Shown: positions 33,541 through 42,481, numbered from the stretch's first letter. The stretch: 64,000 bases of DNA from Flavobacteriaceae bacterium (GCA_021151665.1 JAGKWW010000013.1:30170-94169); one strand, 5' to 3'. Numbers and translations: made by a program. Notes: generated by a model not told the origin, from the sequence alone.

Positions 33541-34848
33541 ATGAAAGAATTAATCAATAACCTCAAGGGAGACAAAGGGATCTGGTCGTTTGTAATGCTG
33601 CTGGCCCTTATCTCGTTTATGCCGGTGTTCAGCGCCAGTACCAACCTTGTATATGTGGTGGGCAAAGGCTCAACCATTGGTTACCTGGTTAAGCACTTGG
33701 TGCACGTTTTCATCGGTTTCGGGCTTATTTACTTTGTACACAAATTTCCGTACAATTATTACAAAGGCCTCTCTATGCTGGCTCTGCCGCTCGTGGCGGT
33801 ATTGCTGGTGTATACTTTTTTACAGGGCACTGTAATTGATGGCGCTAATGCCAGCCGATGGATCAAGGTTCCGTTTATCGGGGTCACGTTCCAGACGTCG
33901 GCGCTCGCATTTATTATACTCATGGTTTATGTGGCGCGCTACCTTGCAAAGGCACACGATAAAGAGATTACGTTCAAGTCTTCGCTGCTAGAGCTATGGC
34001 TCCCTGTGTTTGGAATATTGGCGCTAATACTCCCTGCCAACTTTTCTACCGCGGCACTTATATTTTCTATGGTGTGCATGCTGGTATTTGTTGGACGTTA
34101 CCCGCTACGCTATCTCGGCCTTATCATTGGTGTTGGAGTTGGTATGCTGGCGCTGTTCATCCTTTTTGCCAAGGCTTTCCCCGATGCGCTGCCAAACAGG
34201 GTAGATACCTGGATGAACCGTATCGAGCGTTTTACGTCAGATGAACCCAATGAAGACGATTACCAGATAGAAAAGGCCAAGATCGCGATAGCATCGGGCA
34301 AGATATACGGGCTGGGCCCGGGCAAGAGCATACAGAAGAACTTCCTGCCACAGTCATCATCCGATTTTATCTTTGCCATTATCGTGGAGGAATATGGCCT
34401 CGCAGGCGGGCTCGCTGTTATGGCGCTCTACCTGATGCTGTTTTTCCGTTTCCTGGTGCAGGCCCATAAAGCGCAGACGCTCTTTGGTAAGCTGCTTATC
34501 GTGGGACTCGGCTTCCCGATCATTTTCCAGGCGCTTATCAATATGGGCGTAGCGGTAGAGCTGTTGCCGGTAACAGGACAAACCCTTCCGCTTATCAGTA
34601 GCGGGGGAAGCTCAATATGGATGACGTGTATTTCGATAGGCATTATCATCAATGTAACGAAGAAAGAAGAAGAGATAGCGCAGGAAATCGCAGAGAAGGA
34701 AGAACGCGAAGCAGCGCTGCAGCAAATTATAGACGAACACATCCTGCGCGAAAAACAAAGGGAAGAAGCAGAGGCAATGGGCCTGGAGCCTGCAGCTTAT
34801 TCGATAGAAGATGCCTCGAACCCGATGAATGCGGTGATGGGGAAGTGA
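33541..34848 (+). CDS. ftsW: Peptidoglycan glycosyltransferase FtsW
   Basis: A 435-residue SEDS-family membrane protein, the septal glycan polymerase partner of FtsI. It has about ten membrane helices, the SEDS residues GANASRWIKVPFIG, and the signature ALINMGVAVELLPVTGQTLP followed by LISSGGSSIW. A charged cytoplasmic tail of about 60 residues (KKEEEIAQEIAEKEEREAAL) extends beyond the last helix. Confidence 0.95.
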   Translation: MKELINNLKGDKGIWSFVMLLALISFMPVFSASTNLVYVVGKGSTIGYLVKHLVHVFIGFGLIYFVHKFPYNYYKGLSMLALPLVAVLLVYTFLQGTVIDGANASRWIKVPFIGVTFQTSALAFIILMVYVARYLAKAHDKEITFKSSLLELWLPVFGILALILPANFSTAALIFSMVCMLVFVGRYPLRYLGLIIGVGVGMLALFILFAKAFPDALPNRVDTWMNRIERFTSDEPNEDDYQIEKAKIAIASGKIYGLGPGKSIQKNFLPQSSSDFIFAIIVEEYGLAGGLAVMALYLMLFFRFLVQAHKAQTLFGKLLIVGLGFPIIFQALINMGVAVELLPVTGQTLPLISSGGSSIWMTCISIGIIINVTKKEEEIAQEIAEKEEREAALQQIIDEHILREKQREEAEAMGLEPAAYSIEDASNPMNAVMGK

Positions 34849-34929
34849 AGAAGATGTTGAGATAACAGATAAAAGATAATAGGCCAGAACGCTTATTGAA
34901 GAGTGCGAATGGTTTCAATAAAGCAAGTT

Positions 34930-34955
34930 GCTGACAGCTGATAGCTAAGAAGCTT
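34930..34955 (+). repeat. Short AGCT-centred repeat in the ftsW-murG gap
   Basis: GCTGAC, AGCTGAT, AGCTAAGA and AGCTT follow each other in the 113-nt gap. Upstream, GATAACAGATAAAAGATAA (34861-34879) is also repetitive. The gap is unusually long for this tightly packed cluster and looks like a low-complexity insertion. Confidence 0.5.
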
Positions 34956-34961
34956 TTAAAA

Positions 34962-36056
34962 ATGAAAGAATACAGATTCATATTGAGCGGCGGCGGAACC
35001 GGGGGGCATATCTACCCGGCTATTGCTATTGCCAACGAACTGAAGCTTCGGTTTCCGGACTGTAAGATTTTATTTGTAGGCGCCAGCGACAAGATGGAGA
35101 TGCAGAAAGTACCGCAAGCCGGCTATGATATCAAAGGTCTTTGGATTGCGGGCATACAGCGCAAGCTGACATTAGATAATGCAATGTTTCCGCTAAAGCT
35201 AGCGAGCAGCCTTTGGAAGGCGCGTGGTATCATCGCAGGGTTCAGGCCCGACGTTGTGATTGGAACGGGAGGTTTTGCCAGCGGGCCATTGCTGAGGGCC
35301 GCGTCGGCTATGAATGTGCCTACGCTGATACAGGAGCAGAACAGCTTTCCCGGCATTACCAACAAATGGCTTTCCCGGAAGGCAGCGAAGATATGTGTGG
35401 CATACGAAGGACTGGAACGTTTCTTTCCAGCCTCAAAAATTGTGTTTACGGGGAACCCTGTACGACAGGATCTATTGCATACCGGCGGAAACCGTGAAGA
35501 AGCTATGGGGCGTTTCGGGCTTGACCCGCAAAAGAAAACCGTCCTTGTGTTGGGTGGCAGTTTGGGTTCGCGCCGTATTAACCAGCTCATCGCGAAAGAA
35601 CTTACATGGCTGCTTGCGCAGGATGTGCAGCTGATATGGCAGTGCGGAAAGTTTTATTTTGAGCAATACCAGCCGGAGGGAGACAAGCAAAATGTAAACC
35701 TCCTTTCGTTTATTGACAGGATGGACCTGGCTTATGCTGCAGCCGATTTTGTGATATCACGTTCGGGTGCATCATCGGTTTCAGAATTATGCCTGGTTGG
35801 AAAGCCGGTACTTTTTATTCCGTCGCCTAACGTTGCCGAAGACCACCAGACAAAAAATGCGCAGGCGGTTGTAGATAAAGGCGGTGCGCTAATGCTGAAG
35901 GAAGTGCAGCTTGATACGCAGTTCCAGCCCGTGTTTGGCGAACTGCTTGAAAATAAAGAAAAACAACAGAAGCTTTCGGAGAACATTCGCCGCATGGCGA
36001 AACCCGATGCAACAAAGGATATAGTTGAGGAGATAATTAAGCTAGTAGGGAACTAA
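34962..36056 (+). CDS. murG: UDP-GlcNAc transferase MurG
   Basis: A 364-residue GT28 glycosyltransferase that converts lipid I to lipid II at the inner membrane. The N-terminal glycine-rich loop is LSGGGTGGHIYPAIAIANEL, followed by VIGTGGFASGPLL, LGGSLGSRRIN and SRSGASSVSELCLVGKP (UDP-GlcNAc site). The length is typical. Confidence 0.97.
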   Translation: MKEYRFILSGGGTGGHIYPAIAIANELKLRFPDCKILFVGASDKMEMQKVPQAGYDIKGLWIAGIQRKLTLDNAMFPLKLASSLWKARGIIAGFRPDVVIGTGGFASGPLLRAASAMNVPTLIQEQNSFPGITNKWLSRKAAKICVAYEGLERFFPASKIVFTGNPVRQDLLHTGGNREEAMGRFGLDPQKKTVLVLGGSLGSRRINQLIAKELTWLLAQDVQLIWQCGKFYFEQYQPEGDKQNVNLLSFIDRMDLAYAAADFVISRSGASSVSELCLVGKPVLFIPSPNVAEDHQTKNAQAVVDKGGALMLKEVQLDTQFQPVFGELLENKEKQQKLSENIRRMAKPDATKDIVEEIIKLVGN

Positions 36057-36060
36057 GTAC

Positions 36061-36121
36061 CTAAGATGCTGAGTGCCTAAGAAGCCTCAGTTTCTCAGAA
36101 ACTAAGTCCCTCAGAGACTTT
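36061..36121 (+). repeat. Period-16/17 intergenic repeat between murG and murC
   Basis: Units begin with CTAAGA (36061, 36077) or CTCAGA (36094, 36110), spaced 16, 17 and 16 nt. They fill almost the whole gap between the murG stop and the murC start. The units contain CTAAG and CTCAG cores that also occur inverted (CTGAG, CTCAG), so local hairpins are possible. Confidence 0.7.
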
Positions 36122-36128
36122 GAAAGAT

Positions 36129-37490
36129 ATGGATTTAAACCAGATACATAACGTTTATTTTATCGGCATCGGCGGCATCGGAATGAGCGCCCTGGCCCGC
36201 TATTTTAAATTTATTGGTAAAGAAGTAGCGGGTTATGATAAAACGCCCACCCACCTTACCGATGAGCTGAAGGCAGAGGGTATCCATATCCATTTTGATG
36301 ATAAGATAGAACTGATCGGCCTGCCGTTCCTTAACAGGGAGAACACGCTGGTTGTTATAACGCCCGCTGTGCCAAAGCATCACCTGCAATGGAACTATTT
36401 CCTGCAGAACGATTTCGTGGTAAAAAAGCGTGCCGAAGTATTGGGCATCATAACCAAAGATACCTACTGCTTCGCCGTAGCGGGTACGCATGGTAAAACG
36501 ACCACTTCGAGTATCCTCGGCCATGTATTGCATAACAGTGGTGTCGATGTAACGGCATTTCTGGGCGGTGTGGTAGAAGAATATAACAGCAATCTTATAG
36601 GTAACGGAAAAACCGTAACGGTTGTAGAAGCCGATGAGTTTGATCGCTCGTTCCTGCACCTGCACCCCGATATGGCGTGTGTAACTTCTATGGATGCCGA
36701 CCACCTGGATATCTATGGTGACACAGCGTCTATAGAAGCGTCGTTTCGGGAATTTTCCGATAAAGTAGAAGATAAAAAACACCTGTTCACTCCGGTGGCA
36801 CTGCCGTTAGAAAGCATTAAAGTTGGGGTAGGCGAAGAGGCGGCATTTTATGCGCACAACATCCGTATAGAGGACGGTTGGTACGTGTTCGATGTAACCA
36901 CTCCGCATGAGTCGGTTTCAGGGCTTAGGTTCGGACTTCCCGGAAGGCACAACCTGAGTAATGCGATGCTGGCACTGGCCATGGCGAATACCTTCGGCGT
37001 AAGCCTGAAAGATATCGGCGCGGCGCTGGAGAGCTTTAAAGGTGTCAGGCGAAGGTTCAGCTACCAGATCAGGAAGAAAGGTCTGGTATATATAGATGAC
37101 TATGCGCACCATCCTACAGAGATCGATGCGGTGTACCAGGCGGTGAGCGAATTGTATCCGGGAGAAAAAGTACTTGCAGTATTTCAGCCGCATCTTTTTA
37201 GCCGTACAAAGGATTTTGCCGATGGCTTCGCGCGAAGCCTGGGGCAGTTTGAAAATATAGCGCTGATGGATATTTACCCGGCCCGCGAGCTGCCTATGGA
37301 GGGCATAACTTCGCAATGGCTGCTGGATAAGATAGAAAACCCGAACAAGGTGTTGGTGGACAGGCAGGACCTGATGCATTTGCTGCGCATGACCGATGCC
37401 ACCGTAATTGTAACCATAGGCGCCGGAGATATTGGTGAGATGGTGCCGCAAATAAAGGAAGTTTTAGATGAAAAAGATACCGTGGAATAA
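36129..37490 (+). CDS. murC: UDP-N-acetylmuramate--L-alanine ligase
   Basis: A 453-residue Mur ligase that adds the first amino acid, L-alanine, to UDP-MurNAc. The N-terminal Rossmann motif is FIGIGGIGMSALARYF, the ATP loop AVAGTHGKTTTSSILGHVL, and YIDDYAHHPTEIDAVYQAV and FQPHLFSRT are diagnostic. The ATG at 36129 (MDLNQIHNVYF) is preferred over a TTG at 36120. The 3' end overlaps ftsQ by 23 nt. Confidence 0.96.
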   Translation: MDLNQIHNVYFIGIGGIGMSALARYFKFIGKEVAGYDKTPTHLTDELKAEGIHIHFDDKIELIGLPFLNRENTLVVITPAVPKHHLQWNYFLQNDFVVKKRAEVLGIITKDTYCFAVAGTHGKTTTSSILGHVLHNSGVDVTAFLGGVVEEYNSNLIGNGKTVTVVEADEFDRSFLHLHPDMACVTSMDADHLDIYGDTASIEASFREFSDKVEDKKHLFTPVALPLESIKVGVGEEAAFYAHNIRIEDGWYVFDVTTPHESVSGLRFGLPGRHNLSNAMLALAMANTFGVSLKDIGAALESFKGVRRRFSYQIRKKGLVYIDDYAHHPTEIDAVYQAVSELYPGEKVLAVFQPHLFSRTKDFADGFARSLGQFENIALMDIYPARELPMEGITSQWLLDKIENPNKVLVDRQDLMHLLRMTDATVIVTIGAGDIGEMVPQIKEVLDEKDTVE

Positions 37491-38190
37491 CATACGGCTG
37501 GTGCTTATACTGGCGGCGGCCATTTTCCTGTATTCGTTTTCGATAAAACGGCACGAAAGCAGGAGATTGAAGGAAGTGGATATAGAATTTTCTGAAAATG
37601 AGAATTTTATAACGCGGGAAAAAGTTAATAAGTTGTTGATACAAAATTATGATAACGTTAAAAGCATCCCTAAAGAAAAATTAGATTTGAATAACGTGGA
37701 AAATAGGCTCGATTCAGACCCGATGATAAAAAAGGCTGAAGTTTATGCCACGGTAGATGGGAAGCTTAAAGCTGTAATTAAGCAGCGCACACCGATAGGA
37801 AGGATTTATGAGGGGGGAAGTTCTTACTATGTTGACTACGACGGCAAAAAGATGCCGCTTTCTGAAAGCTATACCGCAAGGGTTCCGCTGGTTACCGGCG
37901 ACCTGCAGCAGATAGAACCCAAAAAACTTCACTATGTGCTGAAGTACATAGCCGACGATGTTTTCCTGAAAAAAAATATCATAGGCCTCGAGGTAAGGCC
38001 CACGGGCGGAATCAGGATGCTGAGCAGGGGGTATGATTATGATATCCTTTTTGGGAGAGTAGTGAATGTGGAAAAGAAATTTAATAATTACAAGGCGTTT
38101 TTGCAGAATGCAGTACGGGATACCCTGCTGGCGCAATACCGGACGATAAATCTGAAATTTACACAACAGGTTGTGTGCACCAAAAAATAG
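37468..38190 (+). CDS. ftsQ: Cell division protein FtsQ
   Basis: A 240-residue bitopic protein with a membrane helix (IRLVLILAAAIFLYSFSI, residues about 9-26) and a periplasmic POTRA-like domain (VDIEFSENENFITREKVNKL, DSDPMIKKAEVYATVDGKL). It fits FtsQ by position and architecture. It bridges FtsL and the divisome core. It is followed by ftsA after 3 nt. Confidence 0.93.
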   Translation: MKKIPWNNIRLVLILAAAIFLYSFSIKRHESRRLKEVDIEFSENENFITREKVNKLLIQNYDNVKSIPKEKLDLNNVENRLDSDPMIKKAEVYATVDGKLKAVIKQRTPIGRIYEGGSSYYVDYDGKKMPLSESYTARVPLVTGDLQQIEPKKLHYVLKYIADDVFLKKNIIGLEVRPTGGIRMLSRGYDYDILFGRVVNVEKKFNNYKAFLQNAVRDTLLAQYRTINLKFTQQVVCTKK

Positions 38191-38193
38191 AAT

Positions 38194-39621
38194 ATGGAAA
38201 AAGACAGCATTGCAGTAGGTTTAGACATTGGTACGACCAAGATCGTGGCGATGATAGGCAGGAAAAATGAGTATGGGAAACTGGAGATCCTGGGTGTTGG
38301 AAAATCTAAGAGCCTCGGCGTAGCCCGTGGTGTAGTAAACAATATTACCCAGACAATCCAGTCTATCCAGGAGGCTGTACAACAGGCAGAGGCAGTATCG
38401 GGTTACCGGATCAATGACGTGGTGGTAGGCATAGCCGGCCAGCACATCCGCAGTATCCAGCACAGCGATTACATCAGCAGGAACAATCCTGAAGAGGTAA
38501 TTGGCGATGCCGATATTGATCAGCTTATCAATCAGGTGCACAAACTGGCCATGCTGCCGGGGGAGGAGATCATCCACGTGTTGCCGCAGGAATTTAAGAT
38601 AGATGGCCAAAGCGAGATAAAAGAGCCGATAGGAATGTATGGCGGCAGGCTGGAAAGCAGTTTCCACGTAGTTGTGGGGCAGGCTTCATCCATACGTAAC
38701 GTTGGCCGTTGCATTAAGAGCTCGGGGCTTGATCTTTCGGGTCTTACCCTTGAGCCATTGGCTTCGGCAGATGCAGTATTGAGCCAGGAAGAAAAAGAGG
38801 CAGGCGTGGCGCTTATCGATATCGGTGGCGGTACTACAGATCTGGCTATCTTTAAAGATGGCATCATCCGTCACACAGCGGTAATTCCTTTTGGCGGCAA
38901 TGTTATTACAGAAGACATCAAAGAAGGATGTTCGATAATAGAAAAGCAGGCAGAGCTTCTTAAAGTAAAGTTTGGCTCTGCATGGCCGGGAGAAAATAAA
39001 GACAACGAGATCGTATCGATCCCGGGCCTAAGGGGCCGTGAGCCGAAAGAGATATCGCTGAAGAACCTTAGTAAGATCATCCACGCCCGTGTGGTAGAGA
39101 TTATTGAGCAGGTATTTGCCGAGATAAAGAACTACGGTCACGAAGACCCACGCAAAAAACTGATAGCAGGCATCGTGCTTACAGGTGGCGGCGCGCAGCT
39201 GAACCATATCAAGCAGCTTGTTGAGTATATCACAGGTATGGATACCCGTATTGGCTATCCAAACGAGCACCTGGCAGGCAACAGCGGTGAAGAATTAAGC
39301 AGCCCTTTGTATGCCACAGCGGTAGGCCTTGTAATGAACAGCATCCGCAACAATACTAAGAGCGCATCGCCGATGGTAGAGCTTCATGTGAAGGCGGAGC
39401 CGGTACAGGCGCCAAGGCCGGTGCAGGCAGTTGTGCAGCCTCCGCAGGCGGCCACCACTGTAACTGAACCGCCGGTGTTTGAGCAGGAACTGGAAACAGT
39501 AATGGTAGAGGCGCCTAAGGCCGCGGCACCGCAGCAGGAATCGACCGAAAAGAAAGTAAAGAGGTCGTTTTTTGATAAGTATATAGATAAGATCAAGGAT
39601 TTTTTAGATAACGCAGAATAA
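38194..39621 (+). CDS. ftsA: Cell division protein FtsA
   Basis: A 475-residue actin-fold ATPase that tethers FtsZ to the membrane. Key blocks are VGLDIGTTKIVAMIG (phosphate 1), ALIDIGGGTTDLAIF (phosphate 2) and IVLTGGGAQLNHI (adenosine). A linker rich in Pro, Ala, Val and Gln (about residues 395-450) precedes the C-terminal amphipathic membrane-targeting helix (RSFFDKYIDKIKDFLDNAE). Confidence 0.96.
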   Translation: MEKDSIAVGLDIGTTKIVAMIGRKNEYGKLEILGVGKSKSLGVARGVVNNITQTIQSIQEAVQQAEAVSGYRINDVVVGIAGQHIRSIQHSDYISRNNPEEVIGDADIDQLINQVHKLAMLPGEEIIHVLPQEFKIDGQSEIKEPIGMYGGRLESSFHVVVGQASSIRNVGRCIKSSGLDLSGLTLEPLASADAVLSQEEKEAGVALIDIGGGTTDLAIFKDGIIRHTAVIPFGGNVITEDIKEGCSIIEKQAELLKVKFGSAWPGENKDNEIVSIPGLRGREPKEISLKNLSKIIHARVVEIIEQVFAEIKNYGHEDPRKKLIAGIVLTGGGAQLNHIKQLVEYITGMDTRIGYPNEHLAGNSGEELSSPLYATAVGLVMNSIRNNTKSASPMVELHVKAEPVQAPRPVQAVVQPPQAATTVTEPPVFEQELETVMVEAPKAAAPQQESTEKKVKRSFFDKYIDKIKDFLDNAE

Positions 39622-39634
39622 AACCCGGAGTGAT

Positions 39635-41644
39635 ATGATGAGCAATTCAGATTTTGGAACCATTTCGTTTGATCTTCCAAAGAATCAATCGAACGTGATC
39701 AAGGTAATTGGTGTAGGCGGAGGCGGAAGCAACGCGATAAACCACATGTTTAAGCAAGGCATAAAGGGTGTAGATTTCATTGTGTGCAATACCGACTCTC
39801 AGGCATTGCAAAACAGCCCTGTACCAAATAAGATTCAGTTGGGCGTAAGCCTTACCGAAGGTCTAGGTGCAGGTGCCAATCCGGAAGTAGGCCAGCAATC
39901 TGCTTTAGAAAGCATCAGTGAAATAGAAAAGATGCTGGATATAAACACAAAGATGATCTTTATTACTGCGGGAATGGGCGGTGGTACCGGTACTGGTGCT
40001 GCGCCTGTAATTGCACAGCTTGCCAAAGAAAAAGATATCCTTACGGTAGGTATTGTTACCATCCCTTTCCAGTTTGAGGGTAAAGTACGCTCAGAGCAGG
40101 CGCTTGCCGGTGTAGAGAGGCTTCGCAGGAATGTAGATTCGCTTATCGTTATCAATAATAATAAGCTTCGTGAAGTATACGGAAACCTTGGCTTTAAGGC
40201 GGGCTTCTCTAAAGCAGACGAGGTGTTGGCAACGGCTTCAAGGGGAATTGCTGAAGTAATTACACACCACTACACACAGAACATCGACCTTAAGGATGCC
40301 AAGACCGTACTGTCTAACAGCGGTACGGCTATCATGGGCTCTGCCCTGGCATCGGGAGATAACCGTGCAAAAGATGCGATCATCAGCGCGCTTGATTCGC
40401 CATTGTTGAATGATAATAAAATTACAGGGGCCAAGAATGTACTGCTCCTTATAGTATCAGGTACTACAGAAATTACCATCGATGAGATTGGTGAGATCAA
40501 CGACCATATCCAGTCGGAAGCAGGCTTTAATGCCAATATCATTATGGGTGTGGGCGAAGATGAGGCATTGGGTGACGCTATTGCGGTAACCATTATTGCA
40601 ACAGGCTTTAATGCCGAGCAGCAGAACGAGATCGTAAATACCGAGCCGAAGCGTATCATCCACGCTCTTGAAGAAGAGCAAAGGCTGGTACACGACCTTA
40701 CGCAAATGCCGCTTGTGCCGTCATTCGACCTTGCAGCACACAAAGAGCAGGCCAAGCCGGAAGCTGACGTAGCGCAGCCGGTGGTGAATGCCGAGCCCGC
40801 AACCGACGAGAGGATCGTTTTCTCACTTGAGGAGGAGGTGACCGAAAAAAAGCCGGTAGCTGAAGTTGAATCCCTGCCATCTTCAGACTTTATCAACAGC
40901 CTGGATGTATTCTTTGAAATAGTTTCGCCTGTACAGGAAGTGCAGGCTCCGGTTGTGAAAGATGTAAGGGAAATTGAAGTGCGCGAGCCTGAGTTTGTAA
41001 TTGCACAGAAAGAAGAACAGTTCGCCTTTTCTTTTGATCTTTCGGCGGAGGCTGCAAAAAAAGAAGAGCCGGTATTCTTTAGCCTTACCGAAGAAATTCG
41101 TGATATCAAGGTTAGCGAGCCGGTACAGGTAGTTCCGGTTACCGAGGTGAACCAAAGCGGCGTTATCCGTTATTCGCTGGAAGATTACCTCGAGAAAGAG
41201 ACGGAATTATTGGAGTCAAAACCGGTAGCCAAAGTTGAAGAGCCGATTGCTCCGGAGCTGAACTTTTCTTTCCGCAGGTCAGAAGAGCCGATTGCTCCCG
41301 TAACTCCGATAGCTCCCGCAGCTCCGGTTGCTGCTGCACCAAAAGCACCTTCTTTCCCACCGGCACATGAAGAGTTGTCTCCGGTTGAAATGACTATCGA
41401 AGAGACACTTCGCCTCAGGGCAGAAGAGCGCCGCAGGAAAATGAAGGAGTTTAACTATAAATTCCACAACAGTGCTTCGCGCATAGATGAGATAGAAAAA
41501 GAGCCGGCTTACAAGCGTATGGGCATCGACCTGACCGACAGCCGGGTAGACAATAGCAAATCACGTTTATCATTAGGGACAGACAGTAATGACGACCTAC
41601 AGTTGCGTTCTAACAACTCGTTCCTTCACGATAATGTAGATTAA
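39635..41644 (+). CDS. ftsZ: Cell division protein FtsZ with long C-terminal extension
   Basis: A 669-residue tubulin homologue that forms the Z-ring. The GTPase domain (residues about 1-330) has GVGGGGSNAINHM and the signature MGGGTGTGAAPVIAQ, and the C-terminal half includes the catalytic-loop region. Beyond it lies about 330 residues of acidic, Glu/Pro/Val-rich linker, then conserved segments PAYKRMGIDL and RSNNSFLHDNVD. The total is roughly 280 residues longer than E. coli FtsZ; long FtsZ tails occur in flavobacteria. It may start at either of two consecutive ATGs (39635 or 39638). Confidence 0.96.
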   Translation: MMSNSDFGTISFDLPKNQSNVIKVIGVGGGGSNAINHMFKQGIKGVDFIVCNTDSQALQNSPVPNKIQLGVSLTEGLGAGANPEVGQQSALESISEIEKMLDINTKMIFITAGMGGGTGTGAAPVIAQLAKEKDILTVGIVTIPFQFEGKVRSEQALAGVERLRRNVDSLIVINNNKLREVYGNLGFKAGFSKADEVLATASRGIAEVITHHYTQNIDLKDAKTVLSNSGTAIMGSALASGDNRAKDAIISALDSPLLNDNKITGAKNVLLLIVSGTTEITIDEIGEINDHIQSEAGFNANIIMGVGEDEALGDAIAVTIIATGFNAEQQNEIVNTEPKRIIHALEEEQRLVHDLTQMPLVPSFDLAAHKEQAKPEADVAQPVVNAEPATDERIVFSLEEEVTEKKPVAEVESLPSSDFINSLDVFFEIVSPVQEVQAPVVKDVREIEVREPEFVIAQKEEQFAFSFDLSAEAAKKEEPVFFSLTEEIRDIKVSEPVQVVPVTEVNQSGVIRYSLEDYLEKETELLESKPVAKVEEPIAPELNFSFRRSEEPIAPVTPIAPAAPVAAAPKAPSFPPAHEELSPVEMTIEETLRLRAEERRRKMKEFNYKFHNSASRIDEIEKEPAYKRMGIDLTDSRVDNSKSRLSLGTDSNDDLQLRSNNSFLHDNVD

Positions 41645-41664
41645 CTAACCCAAATGTGATCCTT

Positions 41665-41703
41665 AACCCGAAAATATAGCTATATTTTCGGGTTATTTTT
41701 TTA
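41665..41703 (+). terminator. Strong terminator after ftsZ
   Basis: A perfect 15-bp inverted repeat (AACCCGAAAATATAG at 41665-41679 with its complement at 41680-41694) followed by ATTTTTTTAT. It marks the end of the dcw transcript. Confidence 0.92.
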
Positions 41704-41733
41704 TCTTCGCACGCACAATTTAAAATCAACCTT

Positions 41734-42183
41734 ATGAGTCTGCAAGCAAAGATCATGGAGTCCATGAAAGATGCCATGAGGGCAAAAGATACCGTAACAC
41801 TCGAAGCGCTTCGTGCCATTAAATCGGGGCTGCTTTTAGCACAAACCGAGAGCGGCGCTAAAGAAGAGATTTCTGAAGAAGAGGAGATAAAACTGCTCCA
41901 GAAGTTGGTAAAACAGCGTAAGGACAGTGCTGCTATTTACATACAGCAAGGCCGCCAGGATCTGGCCGACCCGGAAATTGAGCAGGCTGCGGTGATAGAA
42001 AAGTTCCTTCCTGCGCAGCTTGGCGAAGAGGAAGTTGAAGCGGTTGTAAAACGTATTGTTGCCGATAACGGCTTTAGCGGAATGGCTGATATGGGCAAAG
42101 TCATGGGCATGGCCAATAAAGAGCTGGCGGGTACCGCTGACGGCAAAACCATTTCGACAGTAGTTAAGAAAGTACTTGCTTAA
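41734..42183 (+). CDS. GatB/YqeY domain protein
   Basis: A 149-residue soluble protein with the YqeY fold related to the C-terminal tRNA-binding part of GatB: SLQAKIMESMKDAMRAKD, LEALRAIKSGLLLAQTE, EIEQAAVIEKFLPAQLGEEE. Its biological role is not established. It is separated from ftsZ by a strong terminator and has a near-consensus -7 element (TATCTTCG at about 41701-41708). In flavobacteria it commonly follows ftsZ. Confidence 0.92.
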   Translation: MSLQAKIMESMKDAMRAKDTVTLEALRAIKSGLLLAQTESGAKEEISEEEEIKLLQKLVKQRKDSAAIYIQQGRQDLADPEIEQAAVIEKFLPAQLGEEEVEAVVKRIVADNGFSGMADMGKVMGMANKELAGTADGKTISTVVKKVLA

Positions 42184-42184
42184 A

Positions 42185-42263
42185 ATTAGATTCTTAGAGC
42201 ATTAGATTCTTAGATAATCGGAATAGTCTAAAGATCTAAAAGTCCAACAATCTAAAAGTCCAA
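42185..42263 (+). repeat. Period-16 repeats between yqeY and tRNA-Arg
   Basis: ATTAGATTCTTAGA occurs at 42185-42198 and 42201-42214, and ATCTAAAAGTCCAA at 42234-42247 and 42250-42263, both pairs with a 16-nt period. The second pair resembles the inverse complement of the first (TCTAA cores), so the array is roughly an inverted repeat. It resembles the 36061 array in period and motif. Confidence 0.75.
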
Positions 42264-42269
42264 AATATC

Positions 42270-42341
42270 GGCTCCATAGTTCAATGGATAGAATTTCAGA
42301 TTCCGGTTCTGAAGATTTGGGTTCGAATCCCGATGGGGTCA
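42270..42341 (+). tRNA. tRNA-Arg (anticodon CCG)
   Basis: Cloverleaf with acceptor GGCTCCA/TGGGGTC (two G-T pairs), D arm GTTC/GAAT, anticodon stem TCAGA/TCTGA with loop TTCCGGT (anticodon CCG at 42303-42305), T arm TTGGG/CCCGA around TTCGAAT, and discriminator A. CCA is not encoded. A terminator follows. Confidence 0.94.
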
Positions 42342-42343
42342 CA

Positions 42344-42370
42344 AAGCACAGCTTTTCGCTGTGCTTTTTT
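42344..42370 (+). terminator. Rho-independent terminator after tRNA-Arg
   Basis: AAGCACAGC (42344-42352) pairs with GCTGTGCTT (42358-42366) around TTTTC and is followed by Ts. Confidence 0.92.
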
Positions 42371-42465
42371 ATTTGACATATGCTCAACAGAAATACCATA
42401 TGCAGGTGATTGTTAAAATTATTTTATTTCTGCCTAAAATGGCAAGGTTTATGTTGAAGGTGTTT

Positions 42466-42473
42466 TAACTTTG
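42466..42473 (+). promoter_or_regulatory. Candidate -7 element TAACTTTG of the efflux operon
   Basis: A perfect TAnnTTTG match 8 nt before the ATG at 42482. No -33 TTG at standard spacing (a TTG lies only 9 nt upstream). Confidence 0.5.
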
Positions 42474-42481
42474 CCAAAAGT

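Noticed and set aside
40270..41109. Minus-strand Ser/Ala/Thr-rich frame opposite ftsZ
   Set aside because: It is antisense to the long acidic linker of FtsZ, whose codon composition produces such a frame.
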